NCBI RefSeq assembly: GCF_010682105.1
Contig: NZ_JAAGWH010000024.1
Coordinates: 1-40,627 of the forward strand
Length of the DNA: 40,627 nucleotides
Source of the DNA: Modestobacter muralis
GTDB taxonomy: Bacteria > Actinomycetota > Actinomycetes > Mycobacteriales > Geodermatophilaceae
Direction of reading: 5' to 3'
Each line of letters opens with the position of its first letter. Within the stretch, counting starts at the first letter, position 1. The notes beneath the pieces are model-generated. The model searched no databases, was not told where the DNA came from, and worked only from the letters and a program-made list of their open reading frames with translations. Shown here in pieces: positions 15,923 through 22,640 of this stretch. A program made the position numbers and the translations under genes.

Positions 15923-16488
15923 GGTACACGCCGCTGGGGGTGGACGGCGTCCACCTCGTGGAGATGGAGCCCTTCTCCGACGACCGGGGCTTCTTCGCCC
16001 GGTCCTTCGACACCACGGGGTTCACCGAGCACGGCATGCGCCCGGAGGTGGCGCAGTGCAACGTCTCGTTCAACCACCGTGCCGGGACCGTCCGCGGACT
16101 CCACCTGTCGCTGCCGGGTCACCCCGAGTCGAAGTTCATCCGCTGCACGCGGGGCGCGATCGTCGACGTCGCCGTCGACGTCCGGCCGGACTCCCCGACC
16201 TACCTGCAGCACGTCCAGGTCGAGCTGACCGCCGAGAACAGGCACGCGCTCTACCTGCCCCCGCACCTGGCGCACGCGTACCAGACGCTGACCGACGACA
16301 CCGAGGTGCTCTACATGGTCAGCGTCCCGTACGCGCCGGGCGCGGAGACCGGGTTCCGGCACGACGACCCCGCCTTCGGCATCTCCTGGCCGGTGCCGGT
16401 CTCGATGGTCTCGGACAAGGACATGTCCTGGCCGGACTTCGACCCCGAGGCCAACCGGGCCGCGTTCGCCGGGGGTGCCCCCGCGTGA
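15919..16488 (+). CDS. dTDP-4-dehydrorhamnose 3,5-epimerase family protein (RmlC-like)
   Basis: A 189-residue cupin of the RmlC family, which epimerises carbons 3 and/or 5 of 4-keto-6-deoxy nucleotide sugars. N52-H53 sits in FNHRAGTVRG and the catalytic base H62 is in RGLHLS; the usual RGLHYQ is changed at the last two positions. DVAVDVRPDSPTY supplies the partner aspartate region. The start GTG overlaps the upstream stop by 4 bases (GTGA). Together with the neighbours it likely works on a CDP-linked keto sugar rather than dTDP-rhamnose, because no RmlA, RmlB or RmlD homolog is present; the substrate is inferred from context only. Confidence 0.88.
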   Translation: MRYTPLGVDGVHLVEMEPFSDDRGFFARSFDTTGFTEHGMRPEVAQCNVSFNHRAGTVRGLHLSLPGHPESKFIRCTRGAIVDVAVDVRPDSPTYLQHVQVELTAENRHALYLPPHLAHAYQTLTDDTEVLYMVSVPYAPGAETGFRHDDPAFGISWPVPVSMVSDKDMSWPDFDPEANRAAFAGGAPA

Positions 16489-17813
16489 CGATCGTCGACG
16501 CGCTGCTGCGGCAGCGCCAGACCGAGGGCCGGCCGGTGGGCGTGGGCCTGGTCGGCGCCGGGTTCATGGCCCGCGGGCTGATCAACCAGATCGTCAACAG
16601 CACGCCGGGCATGCAGGTCGTCGTGGTCTGCAACCGGACGCCGGGCAAGGCGGCCGAGGCGATCACCACGGCCGGTGCGACCGCCGTGTCCGCCGGGACG
16701 GGCGCCGACGTCGACCGGATCGCCGGCGCCGGGGACGTCGCCGTCACCGACGACATCACCGTGCTGCTGGCCAGCGACCGGGTCGACGTCGCGGTGGACG
16801 CCACCGGTGCGGTCGCCTTCGGCGCCGAGCTCGCCCTGGCCACGTTCGCCGCGGGCAAGCACCTGGCGCTGCTCAACGCCGAGGTCGACGCCACGCTGGG
16901 GCCGCTGCTGGTCACCAGGGCCGACGCCGCCGGGGTCGTCTACACCGGGGTCGACGGCGACCAGCCGGGCGTGCAGATGAACCTCATCCGGTTCGTCCGC
17001 CAGCTCGGGCTGACCCCTCGGGTGGCGGGCAACATCAAGGGGCTGCAGGACCCCTACCGCAACCCGACCACCCAGGAGGGCTTCGCCAAGCGGTGGGGTC
17101 AGGACCCGTGGATGGTCACGAGCTTCGCCGACGGCACCAAGGTCAGCGTCGAGCAGGCACTGGTGGCCAACGCCGCCGGGCTCACCGTGCACCGTCGCGG
17201 GATGCTGGGTCAGGACCACCACGGTCACGTCGACGAGCTGACCGGCGTCTACGACGTCGAGGTGCTGCGCGAGCTCGGCGGCGCCGTCGACTACGTGGTG
17301 GGGTCCAAGCCGGGGCCGGGCGTCTACGTCCTCGCCGAGCACGACGACCCGAAGCAGCAGCACTACCTGGAGCTCTACAAGCTGGGCACCGGGCCGCTGT
17401 ACAGCTTCTACACGCCCTACCACCTGTGCCACTTCGAGGTGCCGATCACCGTCGCCCGGGCGGCGCTGCTCGGCGATGCGACGATCCGGCCGATGGGTGC
17501 GCCGCAGGTCGACGTCGTGACGGTGGCCAAGACCGACCTGAGCGCGGGCACCGAGCTCGACCGCCCCGGTGGCTACCACTACTACGGCGAGGCCGAGCGG
17601 GCCGACGTGACCCACCGGGACGGTCTGCTGCCGGTCGGGCTGGCGGAGGGCGCCCGCCTGCTGCGCGACGTCGGCAAGGACGAGGTCATCGGCTACGCGG
17701 ACGTCGAGCTGCCCGCCGGCCGGCTGGTCGACCGGTTGCGCGCCGAACAGGACACGATGTTCTTCGGCAGCGCGGCACAGCCGGCCGTCGGGGGTCCCGC
17801 ACCCCGAGGCTGA
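16485..17813 (+). CDS. SAF-domain NAD(P)-dependent oxidoreductase (homoserine-dehydrogenase-like)
   Basis: A 442-residue protein with a Rossmann domain (VGLVGAGFMARG around 20-31, then VCNRTP) and a C-terminal SAF domain beginning VAKTDLSAGTELD at about 347. The SAF domain is shared with FlgA and sialic-acid synthase families. Proteins with this layout resemble homoserine dehydrogenase at the N-terminus but are usually found in sugar-nucleotide clusters and have no assigned reaction that I know. The start overlaps the preceding stop by GTGA, so it is made together with the epimerase genes. A role in reducing or rearranging a CDP-keto sugar is inference. Confidence 0.85.
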   Translation: MTIVDALLRQRQTEGRPVGVGLVGAGFMARGLINQIVNSTPGMQVVVVCNRTPGKAAEAITTAGATAVSAGTGADVDRIAGAGDVAVTDDITVLLASDRVDVAVDATGAVAFGAELALATFAAGKHLALLNAEVDATLGPLLVTRADAAGVVYTGVDGDQPGVQMNLIRFVRQLGLTPRVAGNIKGLQDPYRNPTTQEGFAKRWGQDPWMVTSFADGTKVSVEQALVANAAGLTVHRRGMLGQDHHGHVDELTGVYDVEVLRELGGAVDYVVGSKPGPGVYVLAEHDDPKQQHYLELYKLGTGPLYSFYTPYHLCHFEVPITVARAALLGDATIRPMGAPQVDVVTVAKTDLSAGTELDRPGGYHYYGEAERADVTHRDGLLPVGLAEGARLLRDVGKDEVIGYADVELPAGRLVDRLRAEQDTMFFGSAAQPAVGGPAPRG

Positions 17814-18157
17814 GGCAGTAAGACACGGAGCCCCCACCGGCTGGTCGCCGGTGGGGGCTCCCTGCTGTCCGGCCCGCGACCCGCTCGGAGACGGACCGTC
17901 CCGTCCGCCCTCATGGGCGCGTCCGCCGACGACATGCCGAGGAGTGAGCAGGGTCACGTTTGTCTCGACTCAACTCTGTTCGTGCAGGTCATCGGGCAGT
18001 CAGGCCGCGTCGGACGGCCGAACACGCAGGCGAATGACACCGATGTGACTCGTGGGGCGGTTGAGGACCCAGCGTGATCTGGACGTTGCTGTGCGTCCAT
18101 GTGAGAGTTCCGTTCCGTTGTTGACGGATCGGATGGGCGGCTGCGGAGCCGCCTCGA
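17814..18157. other. 344-bp intergenic region with a long probable 5' leader
   Basis: After the operon terminator, about 290 bp precede the glycosidase gene at 18158. This part is less GC-rich than its surroundings, contains no convincing gene, and ends in a 7-bp hairpin (GGCGGCT/AGCCGCC, 18136-18153) just before the start region. A TTGACG box lies at 18121. It may be a structured leader, but I could not match it to a known riboswitch. Confidence 0.4.
17827..17861 (+). terminator. strong terminator of the sugar-nucleotide operon
   Basis: A perfect 15-bp stem (17827-17841 with 17847-17861) with a TGGTC loop begins 13 bases after the stop of the SAF-domain gene. No T-run follows. Confidence 0.8.
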
Positions 18158-19540
18158 TTGTGGGGTTTGTCCTTGAGGCGGAATGGTCGCGTCATCCTGA
18201 CCGTGTCGACGTCGGTGATGGTCATCGCCACCGCGTGCAGTGGCCTGCTGGGCCAGCTCGCCGGCGCCGGCAGCCAGACGGAGGGCACGCAGACCAGCTT
18301 CGCCGAACCGACCGGTGCAGCCCCGTCCCCGGCGGCCGGTGACGCGGCCGGGTCCACGGCGGCGTCCCGCGCCGGCCGGGGGTCCGCCGCGGCGACGTCC
18401 GGTCCGGCTGACCTCCCGAGCGCGTCGGTGGCCGTGCCCGAGGGCGCGACGGTGCAGGACGCCCGGTCGACCGCCACGACTGCTCCCTCGACCGCGAAGT
18501 CGTCGACCGCTGCGACCGCCAAGCCCTCGACGTCCACGTCGTCGGCGTCCAAGCCCACCGCCGCCAAGCCGGTGGCGCCGAAGCCGGTCGCTCCTGCGCC
18601 GTCCCCGGTGAAGCCCCCGGCCCCCGCACCATCGGCCCCTGCCGGTCCCTCGCTCCCGGCGGGCTCCTGGCTCTCCGGCGCCTCGGGTCCGGGCATCGTG
18701 GACGGTGCCTTCGGGGAATGGCGCGGCCGGGACGTGGACATCGCAGGCACCTGGTCGGACAACAACACGGCCATGGTGAACGTCTGGCAGCTGCAGCGCG
18801 GGGCCGAGTACGGCTCCTGGCAGAAGCCGATGGACGTCGCCATCGGCGCCATCGGTCCGGGTGAGACGTGGTCGAGTGCCCGGGCGGGTGCCTACGACGC
18901 CCGGTGGCGCGAGTCCCTGACCGAGCTCAAGGACGTCTGGGCCGGCCGCGCGGGGACGCTGTACATCCGGTTCGCCCACGAGTCCAACAGCAACTGGTAC
19001 CCCTGGTCGGTCGACGCCTCCGAGAAGGACGACTTCGTCCAGGCGTGGCGGCGCTTCCGCGCCCTCCAGGAGGAGATCTTCCCGGCGGCCCAGCTCGTCT
19101 TCTGCGTCAACCGGGAGTCGGTGGGCACCGGCTTCGACTGGCGTCAGTCGTTCCCGGGCGCCGAGTACGTCGACGTGATGGCCGTGGACTACTACAACCA
19201 GTACCCCTTCGTCGCCGACGACCGCACGTGGAACGAGAGCGTGACGCAGACCGACGAGTTCGGCGCCCCGAAGGGCCTGCAGCAGCACCTGGACTTCGCG
19301 AAGAGCGTCGGGCTCCCGCTGGCCGTCCCCGAGTGGTCCAGCGTCGCCGACCACGGTGACTCCGCCGTGTACGTCGAGCGCATGCACCAGTTCTTCAGCG
19401 AGCACTCCGGCAGCGGCGCCGGTCAGCTGCTCTACGAGATCCTCTTCGACGTCGACAACGGCGACTACAAGGGCAACTTCCAGCTGATGGGCAACGGCCG
19501 GCTGACCAGCTCGGCCGCCGCGTACCAGCAGGCGTTCTGA
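18158..19540 (+). CDS. GH26-like glycoside hydrolase, secreted, long linker (copy A)
   Basis: About 460 residues. The N-terminus has basic residues (LRRNGR), a hydrophobic run and ATAC, so it is a signal peptide or a weak lipobox. Then come ~100 residues rich in Ala, Pro, Thr, Ser and Lys (KPVAPKPVAPAPSPVKPP), a wall-spanning type linker. The catalytic domain opens SGASGPGIVDGAFGEWRG; the probable acid/base is E275 in RFAHESNSNW and nucleophile E392 in AVPEWS, as in GH26-type folds. The start is a TTG: 18158 or, with GGGG seven bases upstream, 18173. It closely resembles the protein at 22641-23723, in the same orientation, with polymerase and co-polymerase genes between. Confidence 0.82.
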   Translation: MWGLSLRRNGRVILTVSTSVMVIATACSGLLGQLAGAGSQTEGTQTSFAEPTGAAPSPAAGDAAGSTAASRAGRGSAAATSGPADLPSASVAVPEGATVQDARSTATTAPSTAKSSTAATAKPSTSTSSASKPTAAKPVAPKPVAPAPSPVKPPAPAPSAPAGPSLPAGSWLSGASGPGIVDGAFGEWRGRDVDIAGTWSDNNTAMVNVWQLQRGAEYGSWQKPMDVAIGAIGPGETWSSARAGAYDARWRESLTELKDVWAGRAGTLYIRFAHESNSNWYPWSVDASEKDDFVQAWRRFRALQEEIFPAAQLVFCVNRESVGTGFDWRQSFPGAEYVDVMAVDYYNQYPFVADDRTWNESVTQTDEFGAPKGLQQHLDFAKSVGLPLAVPEWSSVADHGDSAVYVERMHQFFSEHSGSGAGQLLYEILFDVDNGDYKGNFQLMGNGRLTSSAAAYQQAF

Positions 19541-19556
19541 CGGCTCACCCCCGTTG

Positions 19557-19585
19557 CGGCGGTCCGGCTCCGTGCCGGGCCGCCG
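19557..19585. terminator. terminator after glycosidase copy A
   Basis: A 12-bp stem with one G-T pair and a TCCGT loop starts 17 bases after the stop at 19540. It sits between convergent genes. Confidence 0.6.
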
Positions 19586-19762
19586 TTCCGCCGTCGGTGG
19601 GGTGACCCGACCCCGACGTCGTCAGGCGGGGGGCCTCGCACGCCTCGGCGGTCGCGGAGCCCGACCGGGCGCCCTGTGCCGCGCGAGGCGGGTCACCTGC
19701 GGCCGGAGCTCGACGGCCCGCAGCTGCGCACGCCGGTCGCCCGGAGCAGGAGCGCTGCGGAC

Positions 19763-21043
19763 TCAGGTCCGGGTGGTGTCCTGTTCCTCGTCGACCGGAG
19801 CCGCGAGCAGCTCCCCGGCGTCGTCGGGCGCCGGCCGCGCCGGCATCAGGCTGATCCAGAACAGGGTCACCAGGACCAGGGTGTTCTGCAGGAACGAGGC
19901 GTTCACGTAGACGTAGGCCACCAGCAGGCCGACCGTCCACGGCCGGGTGCGCACCTGGCCGCCGAGGAAGGCGATCAGGGCCGCCAGGATGCCGAGTGCT
20001 CCCACGAGGCCGTACTCGTACAGGACCTTGGGGATGACCGGGCCGGTGACCTGGTCCTTGCCGACGGTCAGCAGGTAGTCGTCGGCCGAGCCGGCGCCAT
20101 GGCCGAACGCGGCGCCGAGCGGGTCGTCCAGCGCCGGCGGGATGAGGGCCCCGTAGGGCTGGACCAGGCGCGCGCTCGAGCTGGTGTTCGTGTTCGACGC
20201 CTCCAGCGACCGGTCCAGGTACCGCTCACCGAGCGGGGTCACCAGGGCCACGACGATCGCGATGAGCAGCGCCGGCAGCGCGGACAGCAGCCGGCCCCGG
20301 TGGCGCCCCAGGGCCAGCGCGATGAGCGCGGGCCCCAGGACGACGAAGCCACTGCCGGCCAGCGGCGGGATCATCCCGGCCAGCAGGATGGTCACCCGGA
20401 ACCACGACCGGTGCCGGAAGAGCGCGAGCGCCACGGCGAAGCCGAGGAACAGCGAGACGAACGAGGGCTCCAGGAAGACGATGCCGTTGGAGCGGTACAG
20501 CGGGTCGCCGTAGGCGATGGGGTCGCCGGTGTTGTACCCGACGAGCAGGAAGGCCTCGGGGACGATCCGCAGCAGGTAGTCCTCGTACGCGACGCCCACG
20601 AACTGGATGGCCATCTGGCCGAGGGACACCAGCGAGAAGACGGTCATCACCCGGATGAACAGGTCCTCGACCTTGGCCACACCGCCGGCCGACAGGTCGG
20701 CGGCCAGGCCGATGAGCGGGTACAGCGCGAGCAGCAGGCACAGGGACAGCAGCGACGGCAGGTTGCCCGAGGCGACCTGGAAGAGGGTGCACGCGGTCGC
20801 GGTGAACCAGATCACCAGGAGCACGCGGACCTTGGAGGAGTCGATGCGGAACTCACCGGTCGCGAGGCCCACGACGATGATGCCGAGCGCGAGCGGCACG
20901 CCCAGCGGGATCTGGTCGGCACCCAGCGGGATCGCGAGCCGCTGCAGGAAGATGCTGACCAGCAGCAGCGCCATCGAGCACGGGGCGCTGCTGCGGTCGG
21001 CCCGCAGCGGCCGCAGAGCGGGCTGCGTCGCCAGCTGGGTCAC
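19763..21043 (-). CDS. O-antigen ligase/polymerase-like membrane protein (Wzy candidate)
   Basis: A 426-residue polytopic protein with roughly ten to twelve hydrophobic segments and a larger polar loop after VTPLGERYLDRS, as in the O-antigen ligase/polymerase (Wzy_C) group. It should join lipid-linked repeat units on the outer face of the membrane. The region FGHGAGSADDYLLTVGKD lies in the periplasmic-type loop where catalytic residues usually are. The GTG start overlaps the stop of the Wzz-like gene by 4 bases (GTGA), so chain-length control and polymerisation are translated together. Wzy families diverge strongly, so the call rests on topology and position. Confidence 0.8.
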   Translation of the reverse strand: MTQLATQPALRPLRADRSSAPCSMALLLVSIFLQRLAIPLGADQIPLGVPLALGIIVVGLATGEFRIDSSKVRVLLVIWFTATACTLFQVASGNLPSLLSLCLLLALYPLIGLAADLSAGGVAKVEDLFIRVMTVFSLVSLGQMAIQFVGVAYEDYLLRIVPEAFLLVGYNTGDPIAYGDPLYRSNGIVFLEPSFVSLFLGFAVALALFRHRSWFRVTILLAGMIPPLAGSGFVVLGPALIALALGRHRGRLLSALPALLIAIVVALVTPLGERYLDRSLEASNTNTSSSARLVQPYGALIPPALDDPLGAAFGHGAGSADDYLLTVGKDQVTGPVIPKVLYEYGLVGALGILAALIAFLGGQVRTRPWTVGLLVAYVYVNASFLQNTLVLVTLFWISLMPARPAPDDAGELLAAPVDEEQDTTRT

Positions 21044-22191
21044 CGGCTGGTCGAGGAGCCGGTCCCCCCGGCCGCCGGAGGACGACGGCGTGCGCGCGCC
21101 AGTCCGACGAGGCAGGCGCCCAGGATGGCGCCGAGGACGCCACCGACCATCGCCGAGGTCGCCGGCGACAGGGACGACGGGCCCTCGGGCTGCGAGGGCT
21201 GCCGGAGCACGAACGCCGCGCCGGGGTAGGCGGCCGCGGAGGACCGCAGGCTCTCCTGCTGCTCGACCAGGTCGGAGTTGCGCGCGGACAGCTGTGCCAC
21301 CTGGTCGGCCAGCCGGTCGAGCTGGCCCTGGACGACGCCGTAGGCGGCCCCGGTGGGGCTCAGCCCACCCAGCCGGTTGGTCAGGTCGGTCAGCTGCTGG
21401 TTGAGCCCGGCGAGCTGGGCGTTCTGGCGGTCGATCGTGCCCTGCAGGATGTCGGCCCGCTGGGTGATCGCCGCGACGCTGTTGCCCTTGACGTAGGCGA
21501 GGTAGGCGTCGGTGACCGAGCGGGTGACCCCGTTGGCCGCCTCGGCGGTGTCGCCGGTGGAGGCGATGGTGAGCAGGCTGCTGCCGTCGCCGACGTCCAC
21601 GGACACGATCTCGCGCAGGTCCTCGGTCGTGGTGCCGAGGACGCCGGCCGCGGCCCCCAGGACCGCGTCGGACGTGACGACGTCGGCCTGGTCGGCGACC
21701 TGGCGGTCGAGCAGGTTCGGGTCGGTGGCCGGTGCGTCGGCCAGCTGCACGGTCGTCGGGTCGTAGAGGACGTCGGCCTCACTGGTGTACGTGGGGCCGG
21801 CGGCGCTGCTGCCCAGGGCGCCGGCCACGGCGCCGAGCAGGGTCGTCCCGACGATGACCGCTGCTGCCTTGCGGCGGAACCGGTCGGTCGGCCGGGGACC
21901 GACCGTGCGCCGCGGAGCGTCAGCGGGGGGAGTCTGCGGGCGGTCAGCGGGGAGCGGCTCGACCGGCTGCGCGCGGTCGGCGGGGAGCGGCTCGACCGGC
22001 TGCGCGCGGTCGGCGGGGAGCGGCTCGACCGGCTGTGCGGCACGGGCGAGGGCGCTGCTGCCGTTCGAGGCCGCGCCTCCCGGTGTGGTGCGGGGGGTCT
22101 CGCCCCCGGCGTCTGCGATGCTCTGCCGGACGGGGCGGGACTGGTCGTCGGACTGGTCCCCAGGCGTCGTCGGCGTGCGGATGTCAGTCAG
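21040..22191 (-). CDS. Wzz-like polysaccharide co-polymerase with apparent CTG start
   Basis: A 383-residue chain-length regulator. Residues 1-108 are hydrophilic, Pro-rich and contain three copies of an 11-residue repeat (about 51-84). The first membrane span is near 109-129, then an outer domain with a coiled-coil-like Gln/Leu-rich stretch, a Pro-rich RQPSQPEGPSSLSP motif and a second span near the C-terminus. There is no attached tyrosine kinase. The only in-frame ATG/GTG/TTG after the upstream stop is a GTG at 21828 inside the first span, which would destroy it. The CTG at 22191 has GGGAG six bases upstream and is taken as the start. A leaderless 26-codon frame overlaps this CTG. A frameshift is the main alternative. 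Confidence 0.75.
   Translation of the reverse strand: MTDIRTPTTPGDQSDDQSRPVRQSIADAGGETPRTTPGGAASNGSSALARAAQPVEPLPADRAQPVEPLPADRAQPVEPLPADRPQTPPADAPRRTVGPRPTDRFRRKAAAVIVGTTLLGAVAGALGSSAAGPTYTSEADVLYDPTTVQLADAPATDPNLLDRQVADQADVVTSDAVLGAAAGVLGTTTEDLREIVSVDVGDGSSLLTIASTGDTAEAANGVTRSVTDAYLAYVKGNSVAAITQRADILQGTIDRQNAQLAGLNQQLTDLTNRLGGLSPTGAAYGVVQGQLDRLADQVAQLSARNSDLVEQQESLRSSAAAYPGAAFVLRQPSQPEGPSSLSPATSAMVGGVLGAILGACLVGLARARRRPPAAGGTGSSTSR
21941..22039. repeat. three tandem 33-bp repeats within the Wzz-like gene
   Basis: Units at 21941-21973, 21974-22006 and 22007-22039 are nearly identical (one or two changes). Each encodes 11 residues, EPLPADRAQPV in one phase, in the cytoplasmic tail before the first membrane span. 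Copy number could change by slippage without breaking the frame. Confidence 0.9.
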
Positions 22192-22264
22192 CGGAGACTC
22201 CCAGGATCAGGCTCGTGAGGCGCGTCGACCTCGGTGAACTCGGCTGCTCACTGGTCGTCGTCAC
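22184..22264 (-). CDS. leaderless upstream mini-ORF overlapping the Wzz-like start
   Basis: A 26-codon frame starting at GTG 22264 and ending TGA at 22186-22184. TACCCT lies 7 nt before its GTG, so it would begin at the first transcribed base. It ends ILGVSAD, and its last 8 bases overlap the CTG start of the Wzz-like gene in another frame. It could deliver ribosomes to the CTG by termination and reinitiation, or be the true N-terminus joined by a frameshift. No homology is recognised. Confidence 0.35.
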   Translation of the reverse strand: MTTTSEQPSSPRSTRLTSLILGVSAD

Positions 22265-22640
22265 GGGGGCCAGGGTACTGGAACCCACCCGTCTGACGGG
22301 GTCGTCGACCACACGGACGGGTGATGTGGGCAGCCGCATCGAGGGTGCTCTTGACCACTCCACCGGCGCCTCGTCGCGCGCCCCGGTCGGCGTTGCGTGC
22401 CCGACCGGCGACACAGTGTCAGAGCCCACGGCGCGTCCGTCGTCCGGCTGTCCGTTCGCAAGCCGATCACCGCGCTCCCTGCGAATCCCGGGAACGGCGG
22501 CCGCGTCACGCCCGTTCTGGGGTGGACCGCGTGCTCGCGCCAGCAGCGGTCGTCGTGTGCCCGTGCTCCGATCGTGGCCGGCCTCGGCCTGCCGCGACGC
22601 CCGCTGACCGACGCGTCGAGGACCGACCCTTGGGGACCAT
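22192..22640. other. 449-bp divergent intergenic region
   Basis: It lies between the Wzz-like gene and the glycosidase at 22641. Apart from the mini-ORF at 22184-22264 and its promoter, I see no gene. A perfect short palindrome CCCGTC-T-GACGGG lies near 22289-22301, just upstream of the TACCCT -10 candidate, and could be an operator. The promoter of the rightward gene is not evident. Confidence 0.4.
22272..22277 (-). promoter_or_regulatory. candidate -10 for the Wzz-Wzy transcript
   Basis: TACCCT on the minus strand lies 7 nt before the GTG of the mini-ORF at 22264 and about 80 nt before the Wzz-like CTG start. Confidence 0.45.

Noticed and set aside
14897-16488. dTDP-rhamnose pathway
   Set aside because: Only the RmlC-like member is present; the nucleotidyltransferase is of the CDP-glucose type and no RmlB or RmlD homolog is seen.
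16311-17957. Long open frames antisense to the sugar-nucleotide operon and other genes (also 1303-2445 plus, 7762-9042 minus, 12089-13387 minus, 19676-21229 plus)
   Set aside because: They are mirror frames of well-supported genes in GC-rich DNA, with compositions dominated by Arg, Gly, Ala, Asp, Val and no recognisable motifs.
17950-18157. Riboswitch (c-di-AMP or c-di-GMP type) before glycosidase copy A
   Set aside because: Leader length and function would fit, but I could not line up the conserved core of either class by eye; reported only as an unexplained leader.
21040-21828. Wzz-like gene starting at GTG 21828
   Set aside because: It begins in the middle of the first hydrophobic span; the open frame continues upstream with a full span, basic flank and tail, so the annotated start would break the topology.
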